Assembly: GCF_000378005.1 (NCBI RefSeq)
Contig: NZ_KB899040.1
Span: forward strand, 125,468-189,467
Direction of reading: 5' to 3'
DNA: 64,000 nt
Origin: Coprothermobacter platensis DSM 11748
GTDB lineage: Bacteria > Coprothermobacterota > Coprothermobacteria > Coprothermobacterales > Coprothermobacteraceae
The notes beneath the pieces are model-generated. The model was not told the DNA's origin. It saw only the letters and a program-made list of their open reading frames with translations, and ran no database searches. The stretch's first letter is position 1, and every line of letters begins with the position of its first letter. Of this stretch, positions 50,061 to 59,182 are shown piece by piece. The position numbers and the translations under genes were made by a program.

Positions 50061-50384
50061 ATGAGTGGTGTGGGTGACCTGCTGGAACAATACTCTAAAT
50101 GTTTAGATGATGTTATAGAGAGCATATCTAACTCGCAGCTTGAATCAGTTTCTAAGTATGTTTTGGCACTTCAAGATATCATTACGCTTATCGCACAACA
50201 GCTTGAAGAACATCCTGAAGAAAAACACCAACATGAAGAATTAGTAGCAATTATCCACGAAAAACAACAAAAAATTTTGGCTCTTTTAGAAGTCCAAGCG
50301 CATGATTTGTTGCATCAAGTGGATGAGACTACTACGAGTTTTCAAGTTCGAAAAGCCTATGAACAAAACAAAGATCTTCGTTAG
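50061..50384 (+). CDS. Small helical protein, FliT-like by position
   Basis: A 107-residue acidic helical protein (LEQYSKCLDDVIESISNSQLES, EKHQHEELVAIIHEKQQKILALLEVQAHDLLHQV). FliT, the FliD chaperone, usually follows fliD and has this size and fold, but no diagnostic motif is visible. ATG 50061 has no ribosome-binding site and follows an extended -10 box by 7 nt. It overlaps the lipoprotein gene by 26 nt. Confidence 0.55.
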   Translation: MSGVGDLLEQYSKCLDDVIESISNSQLESVSKYVLALQDIITLIAQQLEEHPEEKHQHEELVAIIHEKQQKILALLEVQAHDLLHQVDETTTSFQVRKAYEQNKDLR

Positions 50385-50853
50385 CTTTTTGCTTTTGTTC
50401 GTGGCTATGTCTCTTTCTGCTTGCAAACCTAAGCCATTTTCATCAGAAGATATCGAGAACAGTAAAGTCGTTCTTCAACAAGTTCTACAGGCATTTGTTT
50501 CAAATGATGTCACGACAATTAAAGAGAATTTTGTGCCTACGGCTACGCAGCTAACAATGACTGTTTCTGATCTTAAAACAGTTTGGGATACGACTCTTCA
50601 TTCTGTTGGTGTGCAATCCGCTACCATTGAAGGCTATAAAATTAATGATTTCGATGTGGTAAAGAATGAACCAGATCGTCTTACCGCATCTGTTTCTTAT
50701 ACAGGTACATACGAGTTCACTTCTAATGTGATGAGCAAAACTGAAGTATGTCGTCATCAAGTAGAAGTTGTCTTTGTCAAATATCAAGGGAAAATTTTAG
50801 TCGGTCAATTGCAGCAGCAGGGGGCATTACCTTCCTGCGTGGAGGTGAAGTAG
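50359..50853 (+). CDS. Lipoprotein of unknown function
   Basis: A 164-residue lipoprotein. The signal peptide is MNKTKIFVSFLLLFVAMSLSAC with lipobox L-S-A-C and lipidated Cys22. The mature part starts with a helix (SKVVLQQVLQAFVSNDVTTIKENF) followed by beta strands, similar in outline to DUF3887-type domains; a later Cys pair could form a disulfide. The longer frame from 50302 would destroy the signal peptide. It ends directly at flgB with no gap, so it is cotranscribed with basal-body genes. Confidence 0.75.
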   Translation: MNKTKIFVSFLLLFVAMSLSACKPKPFSSEDIENSKVVLQQVLQAFVSNDVTTIKENFVPTATQLTMTVSDLKTVWDTTLHSVGVQSATIEGYKINDFDVVKNEPDRLTASVSYTGTYEFTSNVMSKTEVCRHQVEVVFVKYQGKILVGQLQQQGALPSCVEVK

Positions 50854-51195
50854 ATGTCTATTGATCTCTTAAAAACAATGATGGGTGCAGTTTTTCAGGA
50901 CTTAGAAGTTTTGCAATCAAATTTAGCGAACGTAAACACACCGGATTATAAGAGACAAGAAATAGATTTTAGCCAAGTATTGCAAGAACTACAGATGAAT
51001 GGCAATTTGACACAACCTCTGAGCAGTTTTGTAAAAACAGATGACACCTCCTCTTGGAAATTGGATGGAAACAATGTTGATCCTGATAAGGAAATAGTCA
51101 ACATTACAGAAACAGCGCTTTGGTATCAGGGAATAACAGAGATGCTCAGTAGGCATTTTGCTACTGCCAGAGAAGTATTACAGATGTTGAGGTGA
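50854..51195 (+). CDS. flgB: Flagellar basal-body rod protein FlgB
   Basis: A 113-residue proximal rod protein. LLKTMMGAVFQDLEVLQSNLANVNTPDYKRQEIDFSQVL is the FlgB N-terminal rod motif, and the C-terminus ETALWYQGITEMLSRHFATAREVL is the matching helix. The ATG follows the lipoprotein stop directly, with GGAGGTG upstream, and its stop overlaps the flgC ribosome-binding site. Confidence 0.93.
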   Translation: MSIDLLKTMMGAVFQDLEVLQSNLANVNTPDYKRQEIDFSQVLQELQMNGNLTQPLSSFVKTDDTSSWKLDGNNVDPDKEIVNITETALWYQGITEMLSRHFATAREVLQMLR

Positions 51196-51200
51196 TGAGT

Positions 51201-51599
51201 ATGGCAGGATTTTCTTTACTACGTATACCAGGATCTGCTTTAACAGCGGAACGTTTTCGCATGGATGTTATTTCATCGAATCTAGCAAATATTGAGACAA
51301 CACAAACGCCAGAAGGTGGCCCATACCACAGAAAAATTGTGAGCTTTGAAACCACATTGATGGGTGAAGGAGAAGGAGTCAGAGTTTCAGGTGTGACAGA
51401 AGATACAGGGGAACGGTTGGTGTATGACCCGTCTAACCCCAATGCAGATGCGCAGACAGGTATGGTGCGCTATCCAGATATAGATATGATTACAGAAATG
51501 ACTGATCTTATTTCTGCTCAGCGCTCATTTGAGATGAATAGTAACGCAATAGCGATTGCTCGCCAAATATATACGAAGACTTTAGAAATAGGAAAGTAG
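51201..51599 (+). CDS. flgC: Flagellar basal-body rod protein FlgC
   Basis: A 132-residue rod protein. FSLLRIPGSALTAERFRMDVISSNLANIETTQTPEGGPYHRK and the C-terminus MVRYPDIDMITEMTDLISAQRSFEMNSNAIAIARQIYTKTLEI are diagnostic. Start ATG 51201 follows GAGGTG by 6 nt; two earlier in-frame starts lie in that site. Confidence 0.94.
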   Translation: MAGFSLLRIPGSALTAERFRMDVISSNLANIETTQTPEGGPYHRKIVSFETTLMGEGEGVRVSGVTEDTGERLVYDPSNPNADAQTGMVRYPDIDMITEMTDLISAQRSFEMNSNAIAIARQIYTKTLEIGK

Positions 51600-51609
51600 G
51601 GTGATCTTG

Positions 51610-51888
51610 GTGAATCCGATAGGTGGTATAAGTCCAATAAATCCGATAGATGTCACGGGAGCGTCAAAAGTAGCAAAGCCAAGTGGTTTCTCAGAGTTGC
51701 TTGATCAATTGAGTGCCAAAGAGACCGAACAAGATGCATATAGACAATCGATAGCTGAAGGAAATATGGATAAGCTACAAGAAGCCATGGTCTCCGCTAC
51801 AGAATTCCAAATAGGTGTCATGCTTGTAACGCAAGTAAGAAACCAATTAGTGAGCGCTTTCCAGGAATTTATGCGATTACCATTGTAA
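51610..51888 (+). CDS. fliE: Flagellar hook-basal body complex protein FliE
   Basis: A 92-residue MS ring-rod junction protein. Its C-terminal half EAMVSATEFQIGVMLVTQVRNQLVSAFQEFMRLPL is the conserved FliE helix. The N-terminus is repetitive in Pro, Asn and Ile (NPIGGISPINPI). The start is uncertain among GTG 51601, TTG 51607 and GTG 51610; the last is best spaced from AGGG. Confidence 0.9.
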   Translation: MNPIGGISPINPIDVTGASKVAKPSGFSELLDQLSAKETEQDAYRQSIAEGNMDKLQEAMVSATEFQIGVMLVTQVRNQLVSAFQEFMRLPL

Positions 51889-51903
51889 TTATGGCGAGTC
51901 AGC

Positions 51904-53478
51904 ATGAAGCTCGATAGTATTCCTGTTTTAAAAGATCTTGTAAATTTTTGGAACAAGCTCGAGAAGAACCAAAGACGAAACCTTATCATTATTCTTGTAG
52001 TAGCGTTGGTGGCAGTTGGAGCGATGGTCTACTTTTTGAATCGCCCCAGTTATGCGCTTCTTTTTAGCGACTTAGGGCCAGGACAAGCTGAATCCATCGT
52101 TTCTCAATTAGAAAGTGAGAATATTTCCTATAAGCTTTCTGGTGATGGCACGTCCATATACGTGCCGAAAGATAAAGTTACAACTTTAAGGTTGGAGTTC
52201 GCTTCTTCTGGTGTGGTTGGTGCAACTAAGCCAGGATATGAGTTATTTGATAATATTTCCAACATATTCATGACCCAAGAAGAACAGCAAATCATGTACC
52301 AAAGGGCACTGGAAGGGGAATTAGAGAAAACAATAATTGCTATGCCTGCCGTTAAAGATGTCAGTGTCCACTTGAGTTTGCCTCAACGCTCGTTGTGGAC
52401 TGTTACATCAACGCAAACGGCGGAAGGCGCCGTTTATCTCACTCTAAAACCGGGTTATAGCATAAATGCAAACCAAGTTGAAGCGATACGTCAGCTTGTG
52501 GCTCATTCTGTGGAAGGGCTAAACCCTGAGAATGTAGTCATAGCAGAAGCCAGCACAGGCATTCTCACAAGTGAATCGGTAAATGGAAATACAGATAATG
52601 GCTATTTGGATGTGAAGAAACAGTTAGATGACCTTTACGCGTCAAAAATAAAATCGTTTCTCGGACAAACGTGGGGACAGGATAATGTGCTTATTAGTGC
52701 TAATGTAGATGTGGAAGTTAATAAACAAAACATACAATCTGAAACATGGGGTAATACAGCGACCAGGAGCATATCAGATACAGAAAGCTATAGTACTCAG
52801 TCAGCTGCGGGAGGTAATGTTGGAACGGCTACCAATGTCCCTGGTGCCATACCTTCTTACGTGTATACCAGCAGTGGAAATGGCCCATATAGCTATTCAA
52901 AACAGCAGCAAATAAACTATGAGATTTCTCGGACTGTTTCGCAAATCGTTCCTCAAGATGTCCAAATAAAGAATGTGAAAGTGGCTGCTATAGTAGATTC
53001 CAGTGTTTTCCAGGATTATGGTGTTACAGCCTCCACTGTTCAAGCTCTCATAGCCAGTGCTGCAGGGCTCGATCCTAACAGAGGCGATGAAGCTGTGGTC
53101 ACGTCAATGCCTTTTGCTTCATTGGCACGGCAAAAAGAGAATCAGGCAGCTCAACAGCTGGCAGCTGCTGAGCAAAAAGCTCGTCTTTATACATATATAA
53201 TGATTGGCATCATTCTTGTTTTACTTATAGGTATTATATTTGTCTTTTCTCGCAGGAGACGCCGCCAGAGGGTAATGGTACCAGCACCTATAAGTGTTGG
53301 CTCTGGTGGAGAGCTGGTCATGCCGCAAACGCGTACACCTGTTAGTTTGGAAAGGCCACTTACGCCAGAAGAAGAAAAAATAAAGGCGGCTATGGACGAG
53401 GTACAAAAAGCACTCGAAGAGCATCCCAATGACGTGGACGATGTCATCAGAATGTGGATGCAGGAGGAGTGGCACTAA
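51904..53478 (+). CDS. fliF: Flagellar MS-ring protein
   Basis: A 524-residue ring protein anchored by two transmembrane helices, near 25-45 (NLIIILVVALVAVGAMVYFL) and 425-445 (YIMIGIILVLLIGIIFVF). Between them lie the ring-building motifs LFSDLGPGQAESIVSQLE and VSVHLSLPQRS, and the C-terminal FliG-binding tail is EEHPNDVDDVIRMWMQEEWH. It is slightly short for FliF. Confidence 0.95.
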   Translation: MKLDSIPVLKDLVNFWNKLEKNQRRNLIIILVVALVAVGAMVYFLNRPSYALLFSDLGPGQAESIVSQLESENISYKLSGDGTSIYVPKDKVTTLRLEFASSGVVGATKPGYELFDNISNIFMTQEEQQIMYQRALEGELEKTIIAMPAVKDVSVHLSLPQRSLWTVTSTQTAEGAVYLTLKPGYSINANQVEAIRQLVAHSVEGLNPENVVIAEASTGILTSESVNGNTDNGYLDVKKQLDDLYASKIKSFLGQTWGQDNVLISANVDVEVNKQNIQSETWGNTATRSISDTESYSTQSAAGGNVGTATNVPGAIPSYVYTSSGNGPYSYSKQQQINYEISRTVSQIVPQDVQIKNVKVAAIVDSSVFQDYGVTASTVQALIASAAGLDPNRGDEAVVTSMPFASLARQKENQAAQQLAAAEQKARLYTYIMIGIILVLLIGIIFVFSRRRRRQRVMVPAPISVGSGGELVMPQTRTPVSLERPLTPEEEKIKAAMDEVQKALEEHPNDVDDVIRMWMQEEWH

Positions 53479-53479
53479 T

Positions 53480-54481
53480 ATGGCGGAGAGAAAAAAAGTT
53501 TCAAAGGCCGCTATTCTCATGATTGCTCTGGGTAGGGATCTTGCTTCTCGTATAATGCGCCAGCTCAAAGAGGACGATGCGGAAAAGTTAGCACTGGAAA
53601 TATCTACAGTCAATGAATTAGACGAACGGACAAAAGCGAACATACTTGAAGAGTTTGTCAATGTGTTAAAAGCCAAAGAATTTTTGGGTCAAGGCGGTAT
53701 CGACTATGCAAAAGACCTACTTGAGAAAGCATTTGGCCAGCAAAAAGCAAAAGAGATTTTGGAACGGCTCATGGAAGCCGTTCAGGTTATGCCCTTCGAG
53801 TTCCTACGGAAACTGGATGGGCAGCAGATTGCAAACTTAATACAAAACGAACATCCTCAGACTATAGCGTTAGTTATGAACTACCTAAATGCAGATCAGG
53901 CAGCTATCGTTTTTACCTCACTTCCACCCAATTTGCAAGCAGAGGTTGCCTTCAGAATGGCAGTACTGGAACGTACATCTCCTGACATAATAGAAGCCAT
54001 TGAAGAACAGTTCCGGCAACGTTTTGCAACTGTGGCGGTGCGCGGTGATGTTACGAAGGTGAACGGCATTGAAGCGCTTGTGAAAATACTCAATTCTCTG
54101 GATCAGCAGACACAGTCGAATGTCCTCAATTATTTAGATTCTCAGGATCCAGAGCTTGCCGAGGATGTACGTAAGAAAATGTTCACCTTTGATGATTTGG
54201 TACTCTTGGACGATAGAGCCATACAGCGTATTCTTAGAGAAGTTGATACAAAGGATTTGGCCCTGGCTCTCAAGGGTGCCTCGGAACAAGTTAAAGACAA
54301 GATATTTAAGAATATGTCTCAGCGGGCCAGAGAGATGCTTCAAGAAGAAATGGACTTCATGGGTCCTGTACGGTTGCGCCAGGTTGAAGAGGCTCAATCG
54401 AAAATTATCACCATAGTAAGACGTCTCGAGGAAGCGGGAGAAATTATAATCTTCAGAGGCGGTGAAGAAATTGTCTCGTAA
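53480..54481 (+). CDS. fliG: Flagellar motor switch protein FliG
   Basis: A 333-residue rotor protein. MAERKKVSKAAILMIALGRDLASRIMRQL is the FliF-binding start, NEHPQTIALVMNYLNADQAA the EHPQ motif of the middle domain, and the C-terminal FTFDDLVLLDDRAIQRILREVDTKDLALALKGAS the charged torque helix. ATG 53480 follows GGAGGAG and lies 1 nt after fliF. It overlaps fliH by 20 nt. Confidence 0.96.
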   Translation: MAERKKVSKAAILMIALGRDLASRIMRQLKEDDAEKLALEISTVNELDERTKANILEEFVNVLKAKEFLGQGGIDYAKDLLEKAFGQQKAKEILERLMEAVQVMPFEFLRKLDGQQIANLIQNEHPQTIALVMNYLNADQAAIVFTSLPPNLQAEVAFRMAVLERTSPDIIEAIEEQFRQRFATVAVRGDVTKVNGIEALVKILNSLDQQTQSNVLNYLDSQDPELAEDVRKKMFTFDDLVLLDDRAIQRILREVDTKDLALALKGASEQVKDKIFKNMSQRAREMLQEEMDFMGPVRLRQVEEAQSKIITIVRRLEEAGEIIIFRGGEEIVS

Positions 54482-55124
54482 GCTCTACAGTATAAAGCAG
54501 CCACAAGATGAAGAAAAGCTTGGTTTTAGAAAAGGCTACTTACGTGGGTACAAAGAGGGATTTGAACGTGGATACAGAGAAGGTTTAGAAAAAGGATTGG
54601 AAGCTCTCGACAATGTTAAAAAAGAGTGGCAAGAAGAACTAAACAAATATACTGCAGATGTTAGATTGCTGACTGAACAATTACAAGACGAACGTAAAGG
54701 GCTTGAAAAAGTTTATCAGGATGAGATAGAAGCCTATAAGCAGAGAGTAGAATCGGAACTTTCAGATGTGGTTTCCTTGGCTGCGCAGAATTATTTGAAT
54801 AATGCACTTAGAGAAGATAAAACACTCATAAAAAACATTTTGGAAAAGTGTTTGGAGCGCTTTAGCGGAAATTATCCTATTACAGTTTACGTAAACCCTG
54901 AATTAGCAGAACAGGCAGAGAAATTCTTAAAGAATTCAGAACTTTTGTCCAAGCGCTTGCAGTCTGTACAAATCGTTAAAGACAGCCACTTGGATCTCGG
55001 CGCAGTACTGGATTCTGAAGAAGGAAGAGTTGATGCCAGAGTAGAAACGCTGGCGAAGAACTTAAAAGCATTAGTGGAGACATCTCTTCATGACAACCCC
55101 GAAGATGAATTATATAAAGGATAA
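54462..55124 (+). CDS. fliH: Flagellar assembly protein FliH
   Basis: A 220-residue negative regulator of the FliI ATPase. Residues 21-45 contain a run of seven glycines at four-residue spacing (GFRKGYLRG... then YKEGFERGYREGLEKG), the GxxxG repeat typical of FliH. A coiled coil and a C-terminal VATE-like domain (ITVYVNPELAE, LDLGAVLDSEEGRVDARVET) follow. The start is GTG 54462, inside fliG. It overlaps fliI by 35 nt. Confidence 0.9.
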   Translation: MKKLSRKLYSIKQPQDEEKLGFRKGYLRGYKEGFERGYREGLEKGLEALDNVKKEWQEELNKYTADVRLLTEQLQDERKGLEKVYQDEIEAYKQRVESELSDVVSLAAQNYLNNALREDKTLIKNILEKCLERFSGNYPITVYVNPELAEQAEKFLKNSELLSKRLQSVQIVKDSHLDLGAVLDSEEGRVDARVETLAKNLKALVETSLHDNPEDELYKG

Positions 55125-56406
55125 AGTTGCTAACGCAAACTTTTTCGATATCTATGGTAAGGTTCTGAATGTTAGCGGGTTGAGTATAGAAGCGCTGACC
55201 CCAGCATCGTTTGTTGGTGAACTCTGCTCGGTGGAACGATTCGATGTAGACCCCATGCTTGCCGAGGTTGTTGGTTTTAGAGAAGGAAAAACGCTTTTAA
55301 TGCCCATAGGCGATGTTCAGGGAATTGGGCCAAACAGTCTTATTAGAACCATGGGTAGACCTCTTTGGGTAAAAGTGAGCGATGCATTAATCGGTAGAGT
55401 AGTTAACGCCATAGGTGAGCCGTTAGACGATAAAGGGCCTATTTATGGAGAAAGGCGCAGCGTTTATCAAGATCCTCCTCATCCTCTTAAACGTAAGATT
55501 ATCACAGAACCTTTGGAGACGCGAATAAAAGCTATAGATGGTCTTTTAACTGTGGGAAAAGGTCAAAGGGTTGGAATATTTGCGGGCTCTGGAGTGGGAA
55601 AGTCTACCCTGATGGGAATGCTTGCTCGAAACTCTTCTGCAGATGTCAATGTGGTTATATTAGTGGGAGAACGAGGCAGAGAGGTAAGAAAATTCATAGA
55701 ACAGGATTTAACTGAAGAGGGTGCCAAAAAATCTGTAATTGTCGTTGCTACCAGTGATCAGCCTGCTTTGCTTCGGGTGAAGGCTGTGATGACAGGCATG
55801 ACTATTGCAGAGTATTTCCGTGACGAAGGACTCGATGTCCTGGTAATGATGGATTCTGTTACACGCTTAGCCATGGCTCAAAGGGAAGTAGGTTTGTCCA
55901 TAGGTGAGCCGCCTACTACCAGGGGTTATACGCCTTCAGTATTTGCGTTGCTTCCTAAAGTCTTGGAACGTGCTGGTACGTCTGAAAAAGGTAGCATAAC
56001 TGCATTCATAACTGTCTTAGTTGAAGGCGACGACATGAACGAGCCTGTAGCAGACGCTGTGCGCTCTATTCTGGACGGTCACATCGTACTAACTAGAGCA
56101 TTGGCTCATCAAACACACTATCCCGCTATTGACATTCTACAGTCCATAAGCAGGGTTATGGACGATGTGGTCAGTGAAAAGCACAAGAAATTAGCAAATA
56201 GGATGAGAGAACTACTTGCGGTTTATGGTGAAGCGGAAGACCTTATAAATATAGGAGCTTATCAGCATGGTAATAATCCAAAAATAGATGAAGCCTTGGA
56301 TTTCATAGATCCTATAAATAAATTTCTCATTCAACAAGTGAGAGAAAGTTATTCATTAGAAGATACAGTTCGGATGATGGAGGAAATTCTTGGCCCTATC
56401 AGCTAA
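55090..56406 (+). CDS. fliI: Flagellum-specific ATPase
   Basis: A 438-residue hexameric ATPase of the type III export apparatus, related to F1-beta. Walker A GIFAGSGVGKST near 168, VGERGREVRKFIEQ, and Walker B VLVMMDSVTRLAMAQREVGL are clear. ATG 55090 lies inside the fliH end and has GGAG 10 nt upstream. It overlaps fliJ by 17 nt. Confidence 0.96.
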   Translation: MTTPKMNYIKDKVANANFFDIYGKVLNVSGLSIEALTPASFVGELCSVERFDVDPMLAEVVGFREGKTLLMPIGDVQGIGPNSLIRTMGRPLWVKVSDALIGRVVNAIGEPLDDKGPIYGERRSVYQDPPHPLKRKIITEPLETRIKAIDGLLTVGKGQRVGIFAGSGVGKSTLMGMLARNSSADVNVVILVGERGREVRKFIEQDLTEEGAKKSVIVVATSDQPALLRVKAVMTGMTIAEYFRDEGLDVLVMMDSVTRLAMAQREVGLSIGEPPTTRGYTPSVFALLPKVLERAGTSEKGSITAFITVLVEGDDMNEPVADAVRSILDGHIVLTRALAHQTHYPAIDILQSISRVMDDVVSEKHKKLANRMRELLAVYGEAEDLINIGAYQHGNNPKIDEALDFIDPINKFLIQQVRESYSLEDTVRMMEEILGPIS

Positions 56407-56797
56407 GAAAGCTGCTAGAATATTGCGTATTCGAGAGATAGAGGAAGACATTGCTAAGAACGACTTCTTCGTTGCTGTTTCTAATTACAAGAAGGCCACT
56501 GAATATGCCAAAGAAGTAGGGCACAGTTGGATGGATGCAAGGCAAGCCCAGGTCCCAAACCGTGTTTTGTCCTACGCTGCTTATTTCGAGGCACGAAAGA
56601 ATGCTCAACAGCGAGTTCAGGGCAGTTATATGATGGTTTTAAAAAAACGTGAAATTCTCTTACAGAAGGCGATTTCGAGAAGAAGCGGTGAAAAACTGTT
56701 AGAATATGCAAAAGAAGAGGCTCAAACAAAGGAGTTCAAACAAGAACTTTCTTTGTTGGACGAAATAGGATCTCGTAAGAAAGGAGGTGAATCATGA
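56390..56797 (+). CDS. fliJ: Flagellar export protein FliJ
   Basis: A 135-residue charged coiled-coil protein between fliI and fliK, as in most flagellar operons. RILRIREIEEDIAKNDFFVAVSNYKKA and the repeated basic-acidic helices fit FliJ. The start is TTG 56390 with GGAGG directly upstream; the 3' end overlaps fliK by 4 nt. Confidence 0.8.
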   Translation: MALSAKKAARILRIREIEEDIAKNDFFVAVSNYKKATEYAKEVGHSWMDARQAQVPNRVLSYAAYFEARKNAQQRVQGSYMMVLKKREILLQKAISRRSGEKLLEYAKEEAQTKEFKQELSLLDEIGSRKKGGES

Positions 56798-58860
56798 ACG
56801 TAGAACTCAGTGATTTTTTCTTTCTTTTCAACCAAGGTCCACCTTCAGTAAATTCTGTAAAGAATGGTAAATCTGCGGAGAAAAAGACTGACAAACGCCA
56901 AAATGGTCAAGAAGACGGGACTGTGGATTTTTCTATGCTGTTATCACTGATGGGTAATATGCTTATGCAAGGCGATAAAGCAAGTTCTCAAGTTAGCCAA
57001 TTCGCTCATAACAACGATGACGTTTCCCAAAACGTGGGTGTTGAAAAAATCGCAGCTGATGTTCCGGTAGAAGATAATAGCAAAACTGGTGTTGTTGCTT
57101 TTGCGACAAATGTCATTCCGATGGCTACCTCGAACGCTTCAAATAACGTTGACATGACTGTACAGTCACAGGATACAAATGTGGTTCAAGATAAGAATGT
57201 TGTTAATGCACAGGAAGGTACTATAGAAGAGAACAGCGTTGCTAATGGGAATGCAAAATCATCTGTTGTACAAGAGGAATTGCCTTCGTTGAACTCACAA
57301 AGTAAAGAGAATAGTGTTTCCGTTGATATCCCCAAAAGTGCTCCGAATAATGTAGAAACAGACATAACAGATATTGGTGAAAAGCATTATCCCAACGGCA
57401 TAATGGAAAACCAACCCCCGGTGTTACAAGATACATCAGATGCTAAGTCTTCTTCATCTTTCCCTGTTGATCTGAAAAATGATGCAGCAGCGGACGCTGA
57501 TGTGAATACCATTAATTCTAATTCTGATCAAACTCGGGCAAAACCGGACATACAATACAATGTAGGTGCTATGCAGCAGCAAACAAGTAGCAAACTTAGT
57601 GAAATGCCTAATCAACAGAATGTGCAAGCAGAGGACTCTTTTGTGGCTAAGGATGTAAAATCAGCGGAAGCAAAAGACGCAAATAGTACTGAACAAGAAA
57701 TGATAAAAGAATTTTTGCCACAGGAAAACGTTGCCGGCAAAGCAAGTGAGCCTGAGAAAGTGGAAGAGTATCCATCTGTAAGTAAAGAGCCATCTGGTGT
57801 TTTCAGTTCAACTAATGTTGTTCCCTCCAGCGATCACAAAGAAAACGATTTACAATCACAAAAAACTGTTGGAACTAACGAAGTAAGTAAGCGTAGTGCT
57901 GTAGAAGAAGTGCAAGATGAAAACGTTATAAAAAGCACTCAATCTCATGTTTCTACGACATACTTGCCATCTGAAAGGAAAACGCAAGACAGCAGCGAAG
58001 AGAAGACTAATGGTTCTGAAAAAGGTGTCCCCCAAAATGATCCTGATATCGCGATTGGTCATACAACAGAAAACCATACAGAGACGAAAACCATCGATAG
58101 TGTGTACCCAATTAATGTTGCTACAGAAGAACTGCGCCAAACTTCTGACGAACAGAATACAGGGAATCAGGAAGAAGCGATTTCTCAGAACATTTCAAGT
58201 ATGGTGGATACCAAGCAGCAGTTTATAAAGAAAGATCATGAAAAAGCGGATACTAATCCTTATGCTAAGATAGCGGAAGAGCCTACTCAAGATGTCACTA
58301 AAACCATAAATACGGTGTTTGCAGATAGTAAACAACCGTTGGTAAATGCAAATGGAACCTTTACGGGAGATAAGAATGGTGTTTTTAGTGGGAGCGATGG
58401 TGGGCACAACGAAGCCATGAAGCAAAAGAATTCTTCTGACACAGTTTCAAATGCCAAAACGATCTCTGATAGTCCTCACATAACAAACGTACAGGCTCAA
58501 ATATCTTCGGCTGTAAAAACAGATGAGCTATCTGTACCTACGGCTGCTAATCAAAAGCATGATGTTTCAAATCCTAACAGTTTTAACAACGATCGCAGTT
58601 CATTCTTGGAACAAAAGGCTTCAGTGGCACAAAATCTCTCGGAATTGCCAGTGAAATTTGGTATTGACGTGAGGCAGGGAGAATTGGCTTTAACGGTAAT
58701 GGCTCAATCGCAGCAAGATATGAAGCATTTGAAGGAACATCAAGCTTTTATAAAGCAAAAACTTTCTTCTAAAGGCTATGACTTTGATTCAATAGAAGTG
58801 ATTTCTCAAACAGATGCCGAGCGTGGGTATAAACTTTATGAGTACGATATAAAGGTATAG
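56794..58860 (+). CDS. fliK: Flagellar hook-length control protein FliK
   Basis: A 688-residue protein. Residues 20-590 are low-complexity, rich in Ser, Asn, Gln, Asp, Glu and Lys, as expected for an extended molecular ruler. The C-terminal 80 residues (LPVKFGIDVRQGELALTVMAQSQQDMKHLKEHQAFIKQKL) resemble the FliK substrate-switch domain, though the L..L.P..LG motif is degenerate. Placement between fliJ and flgD supports it. It is long for FliK. Confidence 0.8.
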   Translation: MNVELSDFFFLFNQGPPSVNSVKNGKSAEKKTDKRQNGQEDGTVDFSMLLSLMGNMLMQGDKASSQVSQFAHNNDDVSQNVGVEKIAADVPVEDNSKTGVVAFATNVIPMATSNASNNVDMTVQSQDTNVVQDKNVVNAQEGTIEENSVANGNAKSSVVQEELPSLNSQSKENSVSVDIPKSAPNNVETDITDIGEKHYPNGIMENQPPVLQDTSDAKSSSSFPVDLKNDAAADADVNTINSNSDQTRAKPDIQYNVGAMQQQTSSKLSEMPNQQNVQAEDSFVAKDVKSAEAKDANSTEQEMIKEFLPQENVAGKASEPEKVEEYPSVSKEPSGVFSSTNVVPSSDHKENDLQSQKTVGTNEVSKRSAVEEVQDENVIKSTQSHVSTTYLPSERKTQDSSEEKTNGSEKGVPQNDPDIAIGHTTENHTETKTIDSVYPINVATEELRQTSDEQNTGNQEEAISQNISSMVDTKQQFIKKDHEKADTNPYAKIAEEPTQDVTKTINTVFADSKQPLVNANGTFTGDKNGVFSGSDGGHNEAMKQKNSSDTVSNAKTISDSPHITNVQAQISSAVKTDELSVPTAANQKHDVSNPNSFNNDRSSFLEQKASVAQNLSELPVKFGIDVRQGELALTVMAQSQQDMKHLKEHQAFIKQKLSSKGYDFDSIEVISQTDAERGYKLYEYDIKV

Positions 58861-58873
58861 GAGGTGAGTTGTT

Positions 58874-59182
58874 TTGTATGTAACGCCTACGGGTGGAAGT
58901 TCAAATACATCAACAAATGGTACTAACGCTATTAATCAGGAAGATTTCATGAAGCTATTGCTTGCTGAATTGAAGGCGCAGGATCCATTGTCTCCTATGG
59001 ACACTACAACTATGACTACACAGATTACATTGCTCAACGTGCTTCAGGAACTTATTGAGATTAAGTCATTGGTTCAGAGCTTGGTACCAGCTTCGTCAAA
59101 TGGTGCAACTGGTCAATCTGGTGATACCTCTAACAATGGTGGGAACGGATCAAGCTCGGAGGGAGAAAACAGTGGATCTTAG
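58874..59182 (+). CDS. flgD: Flagellar hook assembly protein FlgD, short form
   Basis: A 102-residue hook-cap scaffold carrying only the N-terminal FlgD domain: NQEDFMKLLLAELKAQDPLSPMDTTTMTTQITLLNVLQEL. The Tudor and Fn3-like domains of typical FlgD (about 220 residues) are missing; the last 30 residues are Ser/Gly/Asn-rich. The start is TTG 58874, 7 nt after AGGAGGTG. It overlaps the next gene by 11 nt. Confidence 0.88.
   Translation: MYVTPTGGSSNTSTNGTNAINQEDFMKLLLAELKAQDPLSPMDTTTMTTQITLLNVLQELIEIKSLVQSLVPASSNGATGQSGDTSNNGGNGSSSEGENSGS

Noticed and set aside
58874..59182. FlgD as a frameshift-truncated pseudogene
   Set aside because: The next gene starts with its own GTG and GGAGGGAG site and matches a known flagellar-operon family, and no Tudor or Fn3 remnant appears in other frames.
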